A DNA stretch of 64,000 bases from Atopsyche davidsoni (Eukaryota; Arthropoda; Insecta; Trichoptera; Hydrobiosidae). Numbering within the stretch: the first letter of the stretch is position 1; every line of letters begins with the position of its first letter. The position numbers and the translations under genes were made by a program. Below, piece by piece: positions 22,801-36,896 of the stretch. The notes beneath the pieces were generated by a model that made no database searches, was not told the DNA's origin, and saw only the letters and a list, made by a program, of their open reading frames with translations. The stretch is from NCBI GenBank assembly GCA_022113835.1, contig JAILWY010000023.1, positions 10,726,001 through 10,790,000 on the forward strand. Direction: 5' to 3'.

Positions 22801-24540
22801 GTTTTTGAATTGTAACTTTATTTTATCTTTTATTAGATAAAAAAAGGATTTTGATGACATAAACGAAATGACGTTATTATATTTATATATTATTCAAGTT
22901 TTAAAACTAGTAAAAAAAAAATGCCTGCGAGATCGTTTAAAATCTACTCGAGGCGCTCACACGCATTACATAATTACTGCAATATTCCTATTAATTATTC
23001 GTATAGCACTGAAATGTGTTTTCGTTTTTGTATTTCACAAATGCTAATTATTAAATCTTTGAAGTTCGTCGTAAACGACGACAGTGAACTCGTTTTGTTC
23101 CAATGCTTCGAATGAAAAGATTAATAAAATTACAACGTTGGTGGCCGGAGATAAGCGACTATTGTCTATGAAATTGCATGAATAATAAAAAGCTATGGAA
23201 ACTGATTCCAATACAGTTTATAAATTGTAGAGATGATTGTAAACATAAATTCATAAAAAATTGTTAGAACACGAATAGCTTGTGATTAAATTAACCATTT
23301 CAGAAATTATATTAAAATTCACTTAGATTTGACTATCACAAAGAATGCTTCCGCACCGCTGAGGTTGAAGCAAGTATTTTCATATTCGTAACGATTTTAA
23401 AGTAGGTAAGGTAAGGTGAGGCTAGGCACTTGTACTTTTCATGTATAAAATTTAATGTGGTTTAATAAAAACTGCACAATTTTCAGATAATTCGTGTGTT
23501 TCTGTGCTCATTGGACACCGTCTTTCCGATGAATGTAAGTACGTATATTTGTTCAGAGTTAATTTTTATCTGAGCAAGTTTGTCCAACAATATCATACGC
23601 ATGTGTTGTACAATAATGTTATACGTTAGCAGGTTCATGTGGTGTCGTGTGTATAGCAAACGTCATAAAGTAATCCACATCTCATATAGCGATGTACCAC
23701 AGTGCGAGTCGAATTACCAGATTACATATCACACATTTGATCCAGCGTACACATTTTAAAGGTATACTGTTACACCAAAAGTCCTTCAAAAATCTCACAT
23801 AAAAAACTGTCTCGATCATGTTTAGTCATATTGAACGACGGTATATTTACATATCATATTCAATGTCTTTTGCCAGAATTGGACGTCACAATGACGCAGC
23901 TTCCATTTCAGACTGCTCAGCATATCGATGAATACATATAAACAAATGTGAACCTGATCATGTGAGGAGTCCAATTCCCTCTCTGAAAAAACTATTGAAA
24001 TAATTGTACCGATATAAAGCTTCATGTGAAACGTGTTTTTCAATATTAAATTGCATTACATTGATACGATGAGCGAAGTGAGACGAACGGTAAAATCATA
24101 ACTAGGCAATTTCTTGGGTTTTATATATTTTAAATAATAATTACAGAAACCGTTTTGGATCTTATGATTGGAATGGAACCTGATTGGAAAACCTGAAAGG
24201 ATTAATATCAAACATGCCTCAATCGTCAATTAAGACGTTCGTTTATTTAAATACACATTAACATGTAGAAAAATCACTAGAAGTTTAAAAAAAAATCAAT
24301 GCCTGTAATATGACTTTGGCTGTTGTGCCATGTCAAGGTTTTTACAGTCATTTCACGTGTTAAATCGAAAAACTCAAAACACCCCTAAATACTTTTTTTT
24401 TTAAATAACTAAATTGTGCATTTATGTATAAGTCATAAGTTATAGAAACAGAGCATTTTAAATTTAAAATATTCTCTATGTCTCCAATGTACAGAATATT
24501 GGATAGTAAGTGTAGTACTAGCCATTCACCAATGAACTGC
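19861..24540. other. Gene-free stretch with GC-rich patches
   Basis: No protein gene recognised. Moderately GC-rich patches lie at 20930-21360 and 22330-22660. The second contains CACGTG, a nearby TACGTG and a CCAAT, so it could be an enhancer. A GGTAAGGTAAGGT run occurs near 23405 and a similar one near 18785. The rest is AT-rich. Confidence 0.4.
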
Positions 24541-24544
24541 ACCG

Positions 24545-25070
24545 TTGGGCCGGAAGCTGGTATTGCTACGTTGCTCGGGATTAGTACGATTTATTTTATT
24601 TGCAAACAAGCGTTTTAAAGCCAAGAGAGTCGAGATCGAGGGCCTCTCGGGTCGGCAGAGTCACCGCGGCGATAGTTTGATTGACGTCAATCGGAAGAAG
24701 ATGAGCGTCCCGAGTCACTTGCTCAGCGTGGCGTGTCCCGCCCGCGAGTCGCTCTCCCGGCGAGCCGAGCGCGGAGAATGAAAGGCTCTTGACGACATCA
24801 AATTATGGGCTATTTTTTATGGTACACGAACAAGAGGTGATTGTTGCGGCATTGTTGGAGAATCACACCACTCGCGCATTGGAATCACACCGATGTGAGC
24901 CTCTTTGTGCGGCAGTCAGTGAACTCCTTCAATGGCCGTCCGCCGTCCATTCTTCCGGCGAGGAGTGCGCAGAGGGCCTCGCTCGTTTGTCATTCGCATA
25001 TGCGTGCTGAATTACTCCTGCCGCGGATGTCGCCTCGGCCAGGGGCCCTTTCAGGCCGTGTGACCACTTG
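24545..25070. promoter_or_regulatory. Second GC-rich island with palindromic CRE-like site
   Basis: About 500 bp with raised GC. At 24679-24692 lies the 14-bp palindrome GATTGACGTCAATC, whose core is the CREB/ATF consensus TGACGTCA, followed by CGGAAG, an ETS-type core. Overlapping short open frames are present in two phases on the plus strand; none resembles a known protein and none has convincing splice structure. Regulatory element or first exon of an unseen transcript. Confidence 0.3.
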
Positions 25071-28000
25071 AACCATCCCTTCAATGACGTATTAGTACGT
25101 TGAACTAATTGCTAGAAGTTATCACCCGATAAAAAAAAATTACGATTATTTTTAAATAAGCCAAAAATATATTTTTAAAAATCCTCAATGAATACAAGTT
25201 TGCGATCTTCGATTGCACGGCGTTTGTGCCCGGAAAAAGTATCCCAACGAAGGTGAAGGTGAATGAAGACAAAAATTAACAGCGCGCGGTAGGCCCGAGG
25301 CATGCAACTCCACGTATTGCCTAGATAACACACTTAAAACATTTTTAAAAATTGTTTTTAAAACAGAACGTTGGTTGCTACAAACATGTATTGCTTATTT
25401 TAAAACCTAAAAAAAATATTTTAAAATCACACAATAATCTATGCACCTTCTAAAGATATGAACTCTTTAGAAGAGGTACATCTGATGTATCTCAATAAGC
25501 CCCACAACCTGCGCGCAGGATCAGGGGATACCCACACACCATATTACAACCTTAGCCTTAAGAACTATTGTAAATATACGATATGAAAAAAAAAAACTTT
25601 AAATTTGGTTTTTGTTCTATAATCTAATGAATATTCAAATATAATATGGTCGTGGGCATTCACTGACTATGAAACGTTTAAAAAATACAACAAAATCATA
25701 AAATAGATGCTCACTGTCCCCAAATACTTTCTATTAAGTATTACTAAATAATAAATTTATTCACTCGTTATCAAGACTCGTATTTATTTTTTATTGTATA
25801 TCTACAATAAATATACTTAGAAATAGTGACATCATAAATCGTCAGAAAAACTTGACTGGACGCTGAAGGGTACTTGCACAATAACCAACAGCTCTTTGTC
25901 AATAATGATTCTGTATTACTTTATACAATGAATATGAATAATCAAAAAACCTTCAAGTCTCAGATATTTCCAGTTTAGACATCTTGCAGCTAATTCTATT
26001 ATATAAAACAATAACCACAATAATTTATACTTGAGAAAAATACTCAAAACCATACACGAAAAGAAATGATCTACCTAATTTGTATTTACTAGTGAATACT
26101 TGTACAAAATGCACCTTGAAATCAAGAGCGATTGTGTAAATTCATTAAATCCCATTTACATTGATTCTGATTTATTAAATATTCACGATAATTTTAAAAC
26201 ATACAGATAAGTTGCAAAAATATTTCACACACAACCATAGTTACGTTTTTCAACGTTAATTACTTCTAAGGGGCCTACACGCTTGAAAAGGTTGTTGTAA
26301 TTTATGTAATTAATTGGGTAATTAAAAAAATCACGAATTCTTTTTTTTATTTCATTTCATTTTTATGCTATTCGGACCACGGTAAATGGTTTTCACTTCA
26401 CTCATTGGTATCAGTATTTATATATATTTTATATTTCTTCTCATAAGAATTGAGTGTGCTTATAATATTTTTCTAAGACTATTGAGATTACTTGCTGTCA
26501 ATAACTATATCTAGGTGCAGTCAGTCAAGTTTAATAACTCCAGCCAGTGCTAATAATTATAATGTCCAGTGTGACGACTGCGCGAATACCGAGTAATTTC
26601 TTAGTTCGTATAATATGAGTATTTAACAAGAAAATTACATGATAAATTTAAAAATTAATAAGTTTTAATTAAATGTTTCAAAGTCGAGACGTAATTACAG
26701 AAATACGTATTCAACGACCCGGAGCCCTACTTGCTCGGACTTCCTGAGAGACTTGCAGCTCGCCAGTGGTCCAGTGCGGGTCTGCTTGCAATGTCTTTAG
26801 TGTAGGGTTCATTATATAGTCGCTGGCTAATTTTCTAGTGTTTTGCGACTTTGACCGAGTGGCTGTGGAACGTGAAGCCTTCGTTGGCAGACCACGGAGT
26901 ACACTTGACGTCCTCACAATGCCAGTTCAATTAGACACGTTTTTTGCGTTTGTTTGTATGCGCATCGCTCACTACTCGCTCTGATAGATTAAATATTACT
27001 ATAAGATGTCGTATAAATATTTTAAATATCGTCTCATGTTTTAAATTTACTAGAAATATTTCATATCAATACAATAGAATGTATTGTTACAAGAGTGATC
27101 GAGTAACTATTGTTATATATATAAGCAACCTCTCTTCTACTGTTGATAAAAATGTACTTGCAATGCAATCATAGGAGTTTTATCTAAGTAACAAACCATT
27201 TGAATTCTGTTTTACCTTCTTGTTTTGTATACGACTGCAATGATTGTTTTTTTTATTATATTTTTCATAAAAAATTTCAAGAATAAACAGAAGTTTGTTT
27301 GTGCAAATATATACATATAGTCTGTGTTTTTGTTTCCGTAGCAAAATGTTTTACTAAAAGCCTGGCTCGCCTTGGCTTCCATTTATTATTGATGTGGCTT
27401 GAAGCCGAATGAATGAGATTCTACAGGTTCTGAGTATCAGCTCAGGTTCAGGATTGCTATAGTTGTACGTAGCAAAAAACTACTTTTCACTTGGTCGGTG
27501 TGTTATCCTATGTGACATGAGATTAAATTTAATATATTTTTGTTACTTGTTTTATAGTAGGGCAATTAAATTGCGATAATTGTATATATTCATATTCGCA
27601 AAACATATTTTATTTACTTAAGCAAATGCTTTGGTAAATAATATATGTACACAAAGGATATACACTTCGATCGAACACTGGCACCCCTGTGTCGTGACCT
27701 TAACAATTTGCAGCCTATCATCATATCTTATTGCGTACATGTACCTACAATAAACCGCATGCTTATTTGTAATAGTATTTTCATTGTACGTCACTACATA
27801 CATGGAAGTAAGAACACAATTCGTCAGAAAAATTCCAAATGTCCGAATTGAATCAATAAGGAACATTATTTTTATATTGTTTTTCCTGGCAGTTAACAAA
27901 TTGGTCAATTCAATATTTATTCATGTGTCTCAAAAATCTTCGGTAAAAATCTAAAAAAGAATCCTGAATAAACACATGTTTTTTAAATTATTTTTTAATC

Positions 28001-31000
28001 ACTAAAGTGTATTTTTTATATTGTTTGTATGATGGGTCAAAATATTAAATAAAAATTGACACTGCATAAATTTTTTTTTTTTGTAATAATCTAATAAAGT
28101 GAATTTATTTTTATAATATTCGATGGTGTTCAATACAGAGTCTCTAGATTCCATATTACGGGCGATTCTATATAAAGCCTGAGGGTGACTCACTTCTGCC
28201 CCAACACTCCGAAGGCTCTGCCCGGCGCTGAGCCACGCCGGAATCACCGAGGCGTGGCTTTCAGTGTCTGGGCTATTTTTATATGATAATAACAACTTCA
28301 CGTGAACGTCGCGCTACAGTGGATCAATATCCACCCTTTCACAGTTTACCAACAAAGAGCTATTTTTGATAGTAATCATGAACAAGTCACGAAACGTATA
28401 AATTAAAATGCGTCAAACCACAACGGTTTGACACGGTTACTTTATTATGATGATTTAAGTTTGTTGATCGACTGCCTTCGTTAGTTTAATAAAAACTGTG
28501 TAATTAAACAAAATACGAGTTAAAAATAAAATAAATTACGATAATTTTTTCCAATATGCAATATAGTAAAATTGGTTGTATAAATTTATGATTTTGATAA
28601 TTTCCTATCTCAAACATTTAATCAAAAGCAAAGTTGATGAAGGCTTAGAGGGTGGACCAACATACAATTATAGGTGGGTTGTGCAAAGGGAGTTGGGGTG
28701 CAAAGGGTAGTAGGAACGTTGGTTTTGTATCCCCACATCGCAAATTGCATGGTAACCGTCTACCGAGTAGTTAAACATCCTGTATACAGTCATCGGATAT
28801 TCAGTTATTTTGCAAATATTTTAAAATAATTATTCCTGACTTTTTACTACAAGTCTATTTAACTAATATAATAGTTTTCTAAAATAGGAATGATGATATG
28901 TTTAAGGCCATGCAATTACTAAATGGCTATTCTAAGATTTTCAAAACAAATTTAAATTAGCAAATACTTGCCACATTATTTAAAATATGTCTATGTTTAA
29001 TAACACAATATTTTCGATTGTTTATTTAACATCATTGTATTTGCCCATAAAACTCGTTCAAAGCCTCCGCTAAGGTGTTACTGCAGTAATATTTATTTTT
29101 AACTCGATATGCAATTACTATCTACAGTTTTAAAAAAAACATGTTATTTTATTTTTTTTGGATTCCGCAAATAATTAAGGCTAATTTAGAACAGTGCCTC
29201 ACAGAACACTCAATAAATGGAGAAATATTGTTTTAGCGGAAAAAAATCAGATGAGTGTATTTACTTATAGCTAATGGTTTTTTTATGATATTAATTATTA
29301 TCTTGGAGCATAATCTCAATATAATTTTAGAAAATGAATTATATCAACGTTTAACAGTTTGATCCTTAGTAGCAATGATTTAGTAATTTGGAAGACGTAG
29401 CTTTGTTTTAGCGTTTTCAAATAATAATAAACTGAAAACAACTACGCCATTAAGTCACCCATGTGGTTTCGTGGTTATAATAATGTAACACACTGGATGT
29501 GAACCTTTCGTATTACAAATGATCCATACTGTCAATATATGTTCCTTTAGGAACGCAACTCGAGTAATAATGCACTCTTAATAAGCTCGTCGCATGCAAT
29601 TTAAGTTTAATATGTCTCATGTTTTCATCCATCATTATTAGATAGTTGTAACAAACGTATAAGTACACCAAATTAATTATTTAATTCTTCGAATAAATAT
29701 TCTAATTATATTTAAGATAGTACAAACAATTTTCGATTATTTTAAGTTGACCGATTGTAATAAATTCAATTTTCAATATCAAATGAATTTCAAGTATCAT
29801 TTTGTTAAAAGAATAAACACATCGCCAAATATTTTTGTTTTTTGTTGATTTTTATGTCAGTAATTAATTTAATAAATTTGATAAAATCAATCAATTCAAT
29901 CGTTCGTTTGTTAAAATAATATTTTCGTTAAAGTTCAAATATAAAGATGCAGATTCAAAAAATTGGGCTTGTGGGCTCATTTTGATTCAATATGGTTATT
30001 CCTCTTGAAAAAATAATTATTTAACGCTTTGGGAACAGAATAAGACCAAACAACTATTCTTAATTATGTTATTTGGATACCTTCGTTCACTAAAATTATT
30101 ATCATATTATATATTATTCATGCGAATTTCTCAACATTAAGTACCATTTTAATATTTACGATAGACCGATTTTATTTTTATCATTAATATTAATTTGTGT
30201 TATTTAAAAAATAAATATAATAAGCCTACGTTTTCAGGGGCTTCCACAGACTCAATCTGAAAAACCCCATGATAGGCGAACCCCGGCGAAAGCCGGAAAT
30301 ATTTACTACTATTATATTGTTAGCTACATTTTATGTATGATTGTGTACAATTTCTGAAAGTAGAATAATAAAGCTGTTAATATGTAATTATTTTTAATGG
30401 CAAATTTATCACTGCTCATGCAGTGACGAAATTTTGCAATCATGTTTGATAATTACATCATAATATTTTTATTTAGATAAAAAAAACTGTAAATTTAACC
30501 CTCAAACATGAAAAAAAAATTAATACTCGAACTTTATTTAAAATTCAAAATAAAAAATATAAAAATAACCTTTTATTATTTTATTTATGAAAACGTTTTC
30601 TCTACTGCGGTTTTGTGAAATATGTTTTTATTAATACACGAGTTTATATACATACTATATATGTGGCCAAAAACGATACTTGTATCTCAAGTGATTTAAA
30701 AAATACTTCCTTAAATATATAAAACAAAAAAATTTCATGTAAAAAAAGTATGAGACCACGTATTAAAAATACAATGCAATGGCTGTGTACTTGGTTAAAA
30801 AAGAAAAATATTTGAAATAACATAAAATAGCATAAATTAGTGAAATATTTAGATAATTGTCACGTAAAAAATTAGGTTACAGGGTATTAATATTTTTCGA
30901 TTTCGATTTTTAGATCACACTTTTTTAATTGAGCTATTTTGCGACATGGTGTATAACATATAATATAAACGTTTTAAAACAAAATATTTTTTTGTGTAAA

Positions 31001-34000
31001 TAAATGTCTATAGTTGCCCTTTTGATTTCCTGTTATTTCATCGGTGAAACCGCCTCACTCCTCTGTCTGTCTTTAACTAGCAAACCCCAACGTTTATTGA
31101 GTATTGGGGTAAAAAAACAACCGTGTGAAGTTACTTGATTGTGCGTTGACAAAAAGAAACAACAGTTTTTTTCTCGTGAATTTAAAAGTATTAGGTTAAT
31201 AGAAAAAATCTCGTGTTAAAGCATCTTAAGAAGATAAAGAATTATTTGTAGATTTGTCAGACCCTCCCCTCAGCTGACCTCAAGCCGCAAGCCACAGTCA
31301 TCAAGCCCGTAGGTAATGTGTCGTATGATTGAAAATCGCTTCTTCGCCAGTATTTGCGGCGAGTAGAACAAACAATCTGTCGTGATCTTTAGCTCCAAGA
31401 AGGTCACCTTCGGATTCCCATTCTGTTTGGTAAGCTACTAGGTGCGATACGGACAGGCGCGAGATAAACACGCGATAGCCCGAGGTCACCAGATTATCCG
31501 AAGAAGCTGCATAAGCTTTTAATTATGTAATTCGTAATGAACTAGTGGGATCAATGACGTAAATGGTTCATTAGATGCAACATGGCACCCTTGTTTCTTT
31601 GATTGATTAATGTTTGTGGATGCTGCGTTTAAACATGCTGTCGCATAAAGTAATCGTCCAAAAAAGGTATCTGCTCACCTTTTTTTATTTGTCACATATG
31701 GAAATATACATATGGACCGTAATCATGATTTTTTCCCAAAAAAAAATGTCTGTTGTACAGAGTAATATGTACCTAGGATTGTATCGACGCAATTAGTTTC
31801 ATTCAATTTACGCATAAGATCTATGCATCTGCGTCAGAGAGTGTTTTGGAGTTTTGGTAACCTTTCATGAGCGGAATAAGCATTTTCATTATTGTTATAA
31901 TTAACAAGATTTCAATGTTGAACTATGCGCATCTATAATATTTGTAAACATTCTGAATGACGTGTGAAGACTTTTTCAGGTTGCACTCAGAAAAGTAAAC
32001 AAGCCGGTGAAAATCGATAATTATAAAATCGGTCATTTGTTTGTTTGATACATGTTTATTTGAGATCAAGTTTCTTCTGTCAACCGTAGATGTGAAGTTG
32101 GGTGTGTAATATTAAAAGTATAATATTATTGTCGTTTTTAATGATTTGCATATTTTTTAAACTTTTTAATTACGTACGTAAAGTATGCCAATTTGGCGCT
32201 ATTTTAACTTATCTTGTCGGGGTGAGGAGATACAATCCTGAAGACAACCAGTTCATTTAAATTTATCCCATATTTTGTGAAAACTTTATTCGGTGGTCTT
32301 TACTATTGGAATTGTAAAGTATCTCTGATATATTTTACATGGTAGAAGCGTTTTTAAATTTTTTTAATGTAATGTAATCAGTCAATACTGTTAAAATTCG
32401 GTGTGATATTGCAGTCGTCAGATTACCACAAGATAGTGACAAAATATATTCGAATAATTAGTTTACGTTATCTTGCACTCGCTGAACAATCCCCGTTTCG
32501 TTTAATCAGGGTTCAAGTATAATTTCAGGAATCTTGCATGTGTAAGATAACATGAATCATTAGTCGAACATGCGACAGTGAAGCTTACTTTCGTGATTTG
32601 CATTCTGATATCCCACTTTCCTAATTAATTAAAAGTCTAGCTACGCGGTACGTTTTATAGCTAACGGTATGAATATTTGAGGATTATTGAGGCGGTGATT
32701 AACAAATTGCGTACCTTCATTTGAATTATACACAAATTTAGTTGGATCACTATCCGAGAGTATCATTTTGTATAGCGATAAATTTAAAAAAATCTATTAT
32801 CTGCAAATGGCGACAACGTTCAATGTATAGTCGCTTTTTGAACTTATGTAATTGTTGAATATTAATACACCAAGAAAAAACCAGGATGCGTCTCATAAAA
32901 ACAGTCACCTACAGCTTTTTGAAAACTGGATTTGGTATTATAATTTATATGTAAATAAAAAATATTATCATTTTGAATTTTGCGCAGATAAATTTCAATG
33001 TCATCGACATGTCTAATTATAGCGCTCGATATCCTAGCCAGGAAAATAATAAAAATACATGAAAAAAATATATTAATAGCAATTAAAAATATTTATATAT
33101 ATATACAATAACGGTAGTTGATCCTGTAAATCAACTGCCATTTGAATTTGAAGACTTTAAAAAAAATATGTGTTTCTTATTAATCATTTTTATTTTATCA
33201 AGATATTTATATAAACAGTAAAATACATAAGTCGTATGCCAAAAACAAATAATAAAATAACCGGGTTACAAAATTGTCAGTATAACATGATGGCGATTTT
33301 ATGGCATAAGGAAAGGAAATAAATATTTTAACAGATTTAATGAATAGGATTGGAGATTCACGGCCGACTAGTAACCGTTTAGATTTTATTGAAAAATACT
33401 ATTTAAACTGTTTGATGTTAATTTACTTCAGCCAATAGTTGTGGGAGTTAGTAGTCAATAAAAATTCATTATATATCAGCGACGCGCGATCCTTTCAGGT
33501 GTGCATATTTCCGTCAATTACATCCCTGCATGAAAAATTAAAAATAAAGCATTTCCACGGGTATGCATATTTCCGCAGTAACGTAAAATTAATTTTGGAT
33601 TAATTTGAAAACGTTAAAATAATTTTTCACCAGAAGTCAAAAAATTCTCCATATTATTTAAGGCTTAATCATATATCATACCTGAATAAAAAACCAATAT
33701 AAATAACAAAAAAAAACACACAAACCAAATTACAAGGTGGGTAGTAGGTACTAAATCAAACATACGGCATTAGCACCTAAAATCATTTTGGAAAATTAAA
33801 GTAAATATTTATTGTTCAAAACTTATTTTAAAATTTTTTTCAAAAATAACTGGTATGGCAATATCCAATAATCATATATTATTTATTAAAAAGATTTTCC
33901 TGGTCCTGGTGTGAAGTAAATTTGATGTATCAAACGAAAATTCAGTTAATACAGTATATATGATGTAATCTTCGTGAGTTTCAAAATAAAACAAATAATT

Positions 34001-34390
34001 ATTTTTTACCAATGTAGATAAGATTTTATTGGTGACCCGTGTTTCCATGTGACTTATTAACATAATCATAATTTGTTAATTACAATTTTTTGACCCGTGA
34101 ACTATGAGGACCAACAGTAATTTTGGCATGCAGTCGATTATAATATTTTATTATATATTCTTTATCGGATGATGGGTTACACGATATGGCAGCGTGACTC
34201 GCGAGTCATGTTGCCATAACTTCAGCACACATAGGAAGTTATCCATATCGCACAAGCCACGCATCTATTTATTTACTTATCTATGTAAGCATTTTTCTTT
34301 TTAATGTGGATATATAATAATTTATTGATTACACGCAATATTATTTTCCTATAAATAATCTGAGACTATCTTATGTGTCTTATCTTATTG
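25071..34390. other. Long AT-rich gene-free stretch
   Basis: No gene recognised. It holds the second copy of the dispersed repeat (25496) and small GC-richer patches at 26710-26940, 28140-28320 and 31260-31500. The last has an open minus-strand frame of 62 codons with no family I recognise. These patches may be decayed transposon pieces or regulatory DNA. Confidence 0.4.
25496..25574. repeat. Dispersed repeat, copy 2
   Basis: Same start and same CCTGCGCGCAGG palindrome as the copy at 12504, same orientation, about 13 kb away. The first 25 bp are identical and the remainder is clearly similar. Confidence 0.7.
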
Positions 34391-34410
34391 TCTTAGATCA
34401 GTCATGTCAA

Positions 34411-34450
34411 AGATACGGCCCGCGGGCCGCATCCGGCCCGCGGGCCGTAT
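34411..34450. repeat. GC-only double palindrome in hAT left end
   Basis: Two copies of GGCCCGCGGGCC, each itself palindromic, arranged so that the whole 40-bp block is an inverted repeat (17-bp arms, 6-nt loop). It is the most GC-rich short segment in its surroundings and lies in the subterminal part of the hAT element, where transposase binding sites are expected. Confidence 0.85.
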
Positions 34451-34679
34451 CAATCCGGCCCGCGATCGCAATGTGGCACAGAAAGAAGAATCATGTTTTT
34501 TATAGCTTTTAGACTTCACTCAATTCCTCTACGAATATTTTAAAATGCGCACACTACATTTATAAGTAATTTCAAGGGCAGCGCGTGCCCAGACAGTATT
34601 TTGAAAAAAAATTTTAAAGAGGTTTACGCTCTTACATTTTATACACAATATTTCAAGAGTTTGGATAACTACCCGGAAT

Positions 34680-34903
34680 AAAAAAAGCATGCAGCACGCA
34701 TTCTGTGCATGTTTGGTAGTACCTTTTTATGTAAGCAGATGCTTTCCGTCATGAAAATAAATAAGAACAAACATCGTACAAGACTTACGAATGAACATCT
34801 CCAATCAATTCTTAAAATAATTACAACGAATACGATACCTGACATCAATGAGCTTGTCAAAAACAAGAGAAGTCAGGTATCTGGATCCTCGAGGTCAAAA
34901 TAA
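34680..34903 (+). pseudogene. hAT transposase C-terminal fragment
   Basis: The frame translates to a typical hAT dimerisation region: a FGSTFLCKQMLSVMK block, then RLTNEHLQSILKI, then PDINELVKNKRSQVS and a stop. This matches the C-terminal end of hAT transposases of the GTF2IRD2/ZBED-related group (family knowledge). The catalytic core and zinc finger are missing upstream, so this is a relic, in the orientation expected for the surrounding element. Confidence 0.75.
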
Positions 34904-35034
34904 TTACCCTATTTTATAACTTTGATATGATTTTTAACATCCCTATATTATATATATACGATGTGGGCATTAATTTTTTCGGATTTTCTAAGAGATGGCG
35001 TTACTACTATTGAACCGCATCAGGCTATACTTTA

Positions 35035-35115
35035 ACACGGTGGTCCCAAACTCTGTGCCCGCAGGCGCCATGGCCCGCCGATCATTTTCCGTGCGCCCGC
35101 CGACCATTTTCCTGT
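35035..35115. repeat. Second hAT-type terminus nested in the element
   Basis: GGTGGTCCCAAACTCTGTGC followed by cytosine- and guanine-rich GCCCGC blocks resembles another common hAT terminus (CAGTGGTTCCCAAACT type). I see no matching opposite end, so it is probably a fragment of a second hAT copy. Confidence 0.4.
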
Positions 35116-36146
35116 CCGACCACAATAAAAATTTATTTAAGAAAAAAAAAATTTTTTTTTTTACTAATTAAAATGAGAAATGTAAACGAAAATAAGTTAA
35201 TCGATATAATTTTCAAAATAATAATTCTTTCCAGAAAATCATAAAAAAGTCTGTTGAAATAGTATCTTATGGTGGCTGATCCCTTTGATGGATCAATTTT
35301 TGAGTTTTTTGACAATTTTTTGCGAAAAATTTACTGCATCAATAGAAAAAAAAATTATGTTAAAAGTTAGATGCGTTCTTTCTTCTAAAGACGTGATTTT
35401 TTATCTCTTGTATATTTACTTTTAATATGATTAATATGTATTTTCCAGATTAAGGAATTGGGAGATTATTATAACCGATGGATCTAGAACCCTAAGCATT
35501 TAGGTGTCTTTTTTTAAATTGGAAATAAAAGATTACCAATAAACCTATTGTAAAAGATTAGCTAAAAAATTATAACAATTTTTTTTAACAAAGTTTGGCT
35601 TTGAAAAATCGTAATTTTATCTAATTTTTCAACATTTTTAAGAATTTATTTTACCTTAAAAAAGATCGGTAATTTAATAATAGAAAATATATAAACATAA
35701 TTGAAAGCTTTTTTAATATTTTAAACCAACTTTCAACAAAGAAAAATTAATCGATAGTTAAAAAAATATGATGACACGTTTCGCAAAAAAGTGACAAAAG
35801 CTTTCAGGGAAAGAAAAATCGTTTCATTATTTCATTTATTTAATTATCACTTTACTGGGCGGAAAGCTGGTTGATTTACAGAATATTATAAAAATTAAAA
35901 TTTATATTTACCTATTTGATTATTATTTAATTTCCGTCCTTTTACAAGGTCAAATAAAGTCTTGAAGATGATTTGATAAAATTATGATTTTTCAAAACAA
36001 AAGTTTGTTTGCCCCAATTCGACCCAATTACCAGAATTTTCATACTATTATTTACTACTACTTATTATTTATTTAACATAAAAATATAAACAATAATTTT
36101 ATAATTATATTTTTGGAATTGAGTATTTTTTCCATTTCCATTTAGT

Positions 36147-36896
36147 CCAACTAGGCGTGCCACTAGGTTTCCGGCTTTTTTTAATCAATGAAAAGTGTAT
36201 AATTAAAAAAAAAATAGTTTATTCAAAGTATCATCACATTTTTGCTATCTCTCTGGCAGTACACGAATACCGTGACGATAAAACGACGCGTCGGACCGAA
36301 ACCATTCAAGCATCCAATTTTTCACTTTTTCAAAATTGGCCAAGTGTAGCCCAGCCAATCCATGCGCCATCGACCGGAACAAATAAAAATCGGAAGGGGC
36401 CAGGTCTGGTAAATAAGGCGGGTGCGGTAGCAGATCCCATTTCAGCGTTTTGATGGTGTCCTGGACGATGGCACGAACCTTTGTCGTGCTTCAATATCAT
36501 TCGTTCGTGTCTCGTGTCCCATTCCGGCGGTTTTTCGAGCACTGCAAGGGTCAAATTGATCAGTTGTTGTCGGTAGCGCTGCCCATTGACAGTTTCGCCT
36601 GGTTTCAGAAGCTCCTAGTACACGATTTCTTTCTGATCCCACCAACTACACAGCATTACATTGGCGCCATGAATATTTGGCCTGGTCGTCGACGTTGTTG
36701 CATGTCCGGGCTTACCCCATGATTTTTTACGCTTCAGCTTATCGTAGCGAATCCATTTTTCATCACCAGAATTGATTTCATCACCCCATGATTTCTTTTT
36801 GTGGCGTTCAAGCAGCATTTCCGAAATGCAAAATCGCCTTTCGACGTCTCTCAGCTTCAATTCATGTGGCACCCAATTTTCTTGATTTTGAATCTT
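36147..36896 (-). pseudogene. Decayed mariner transposase fragment
   Basis: On the minus strand, from 36870 downward: a PHELKLRDVERRF block, SGDEKWI (first catalytic Asp), KKSWGKPGH, then in other phases LLKPGETVNGQRY and ILKHDK, where the usual HDNARPH is broken. Several frameshifts are needed. This is the C-terminal two thirds of a mariner transposase ending near 36147. It abuts a second mariner fragment of opposite orientation. Confidence 0.75.

Noticed and set aside
24545..25071. Three overlapping plus-strand ORFs as coding exons
   Set aside because: Overlap in different phases, no homology, no consistent splice sites.
31301..31489. 62-codon minus-strand ORF
   Set aside because: Slightly less AT-rich than its surroundings but no recognisable domain or splice context.
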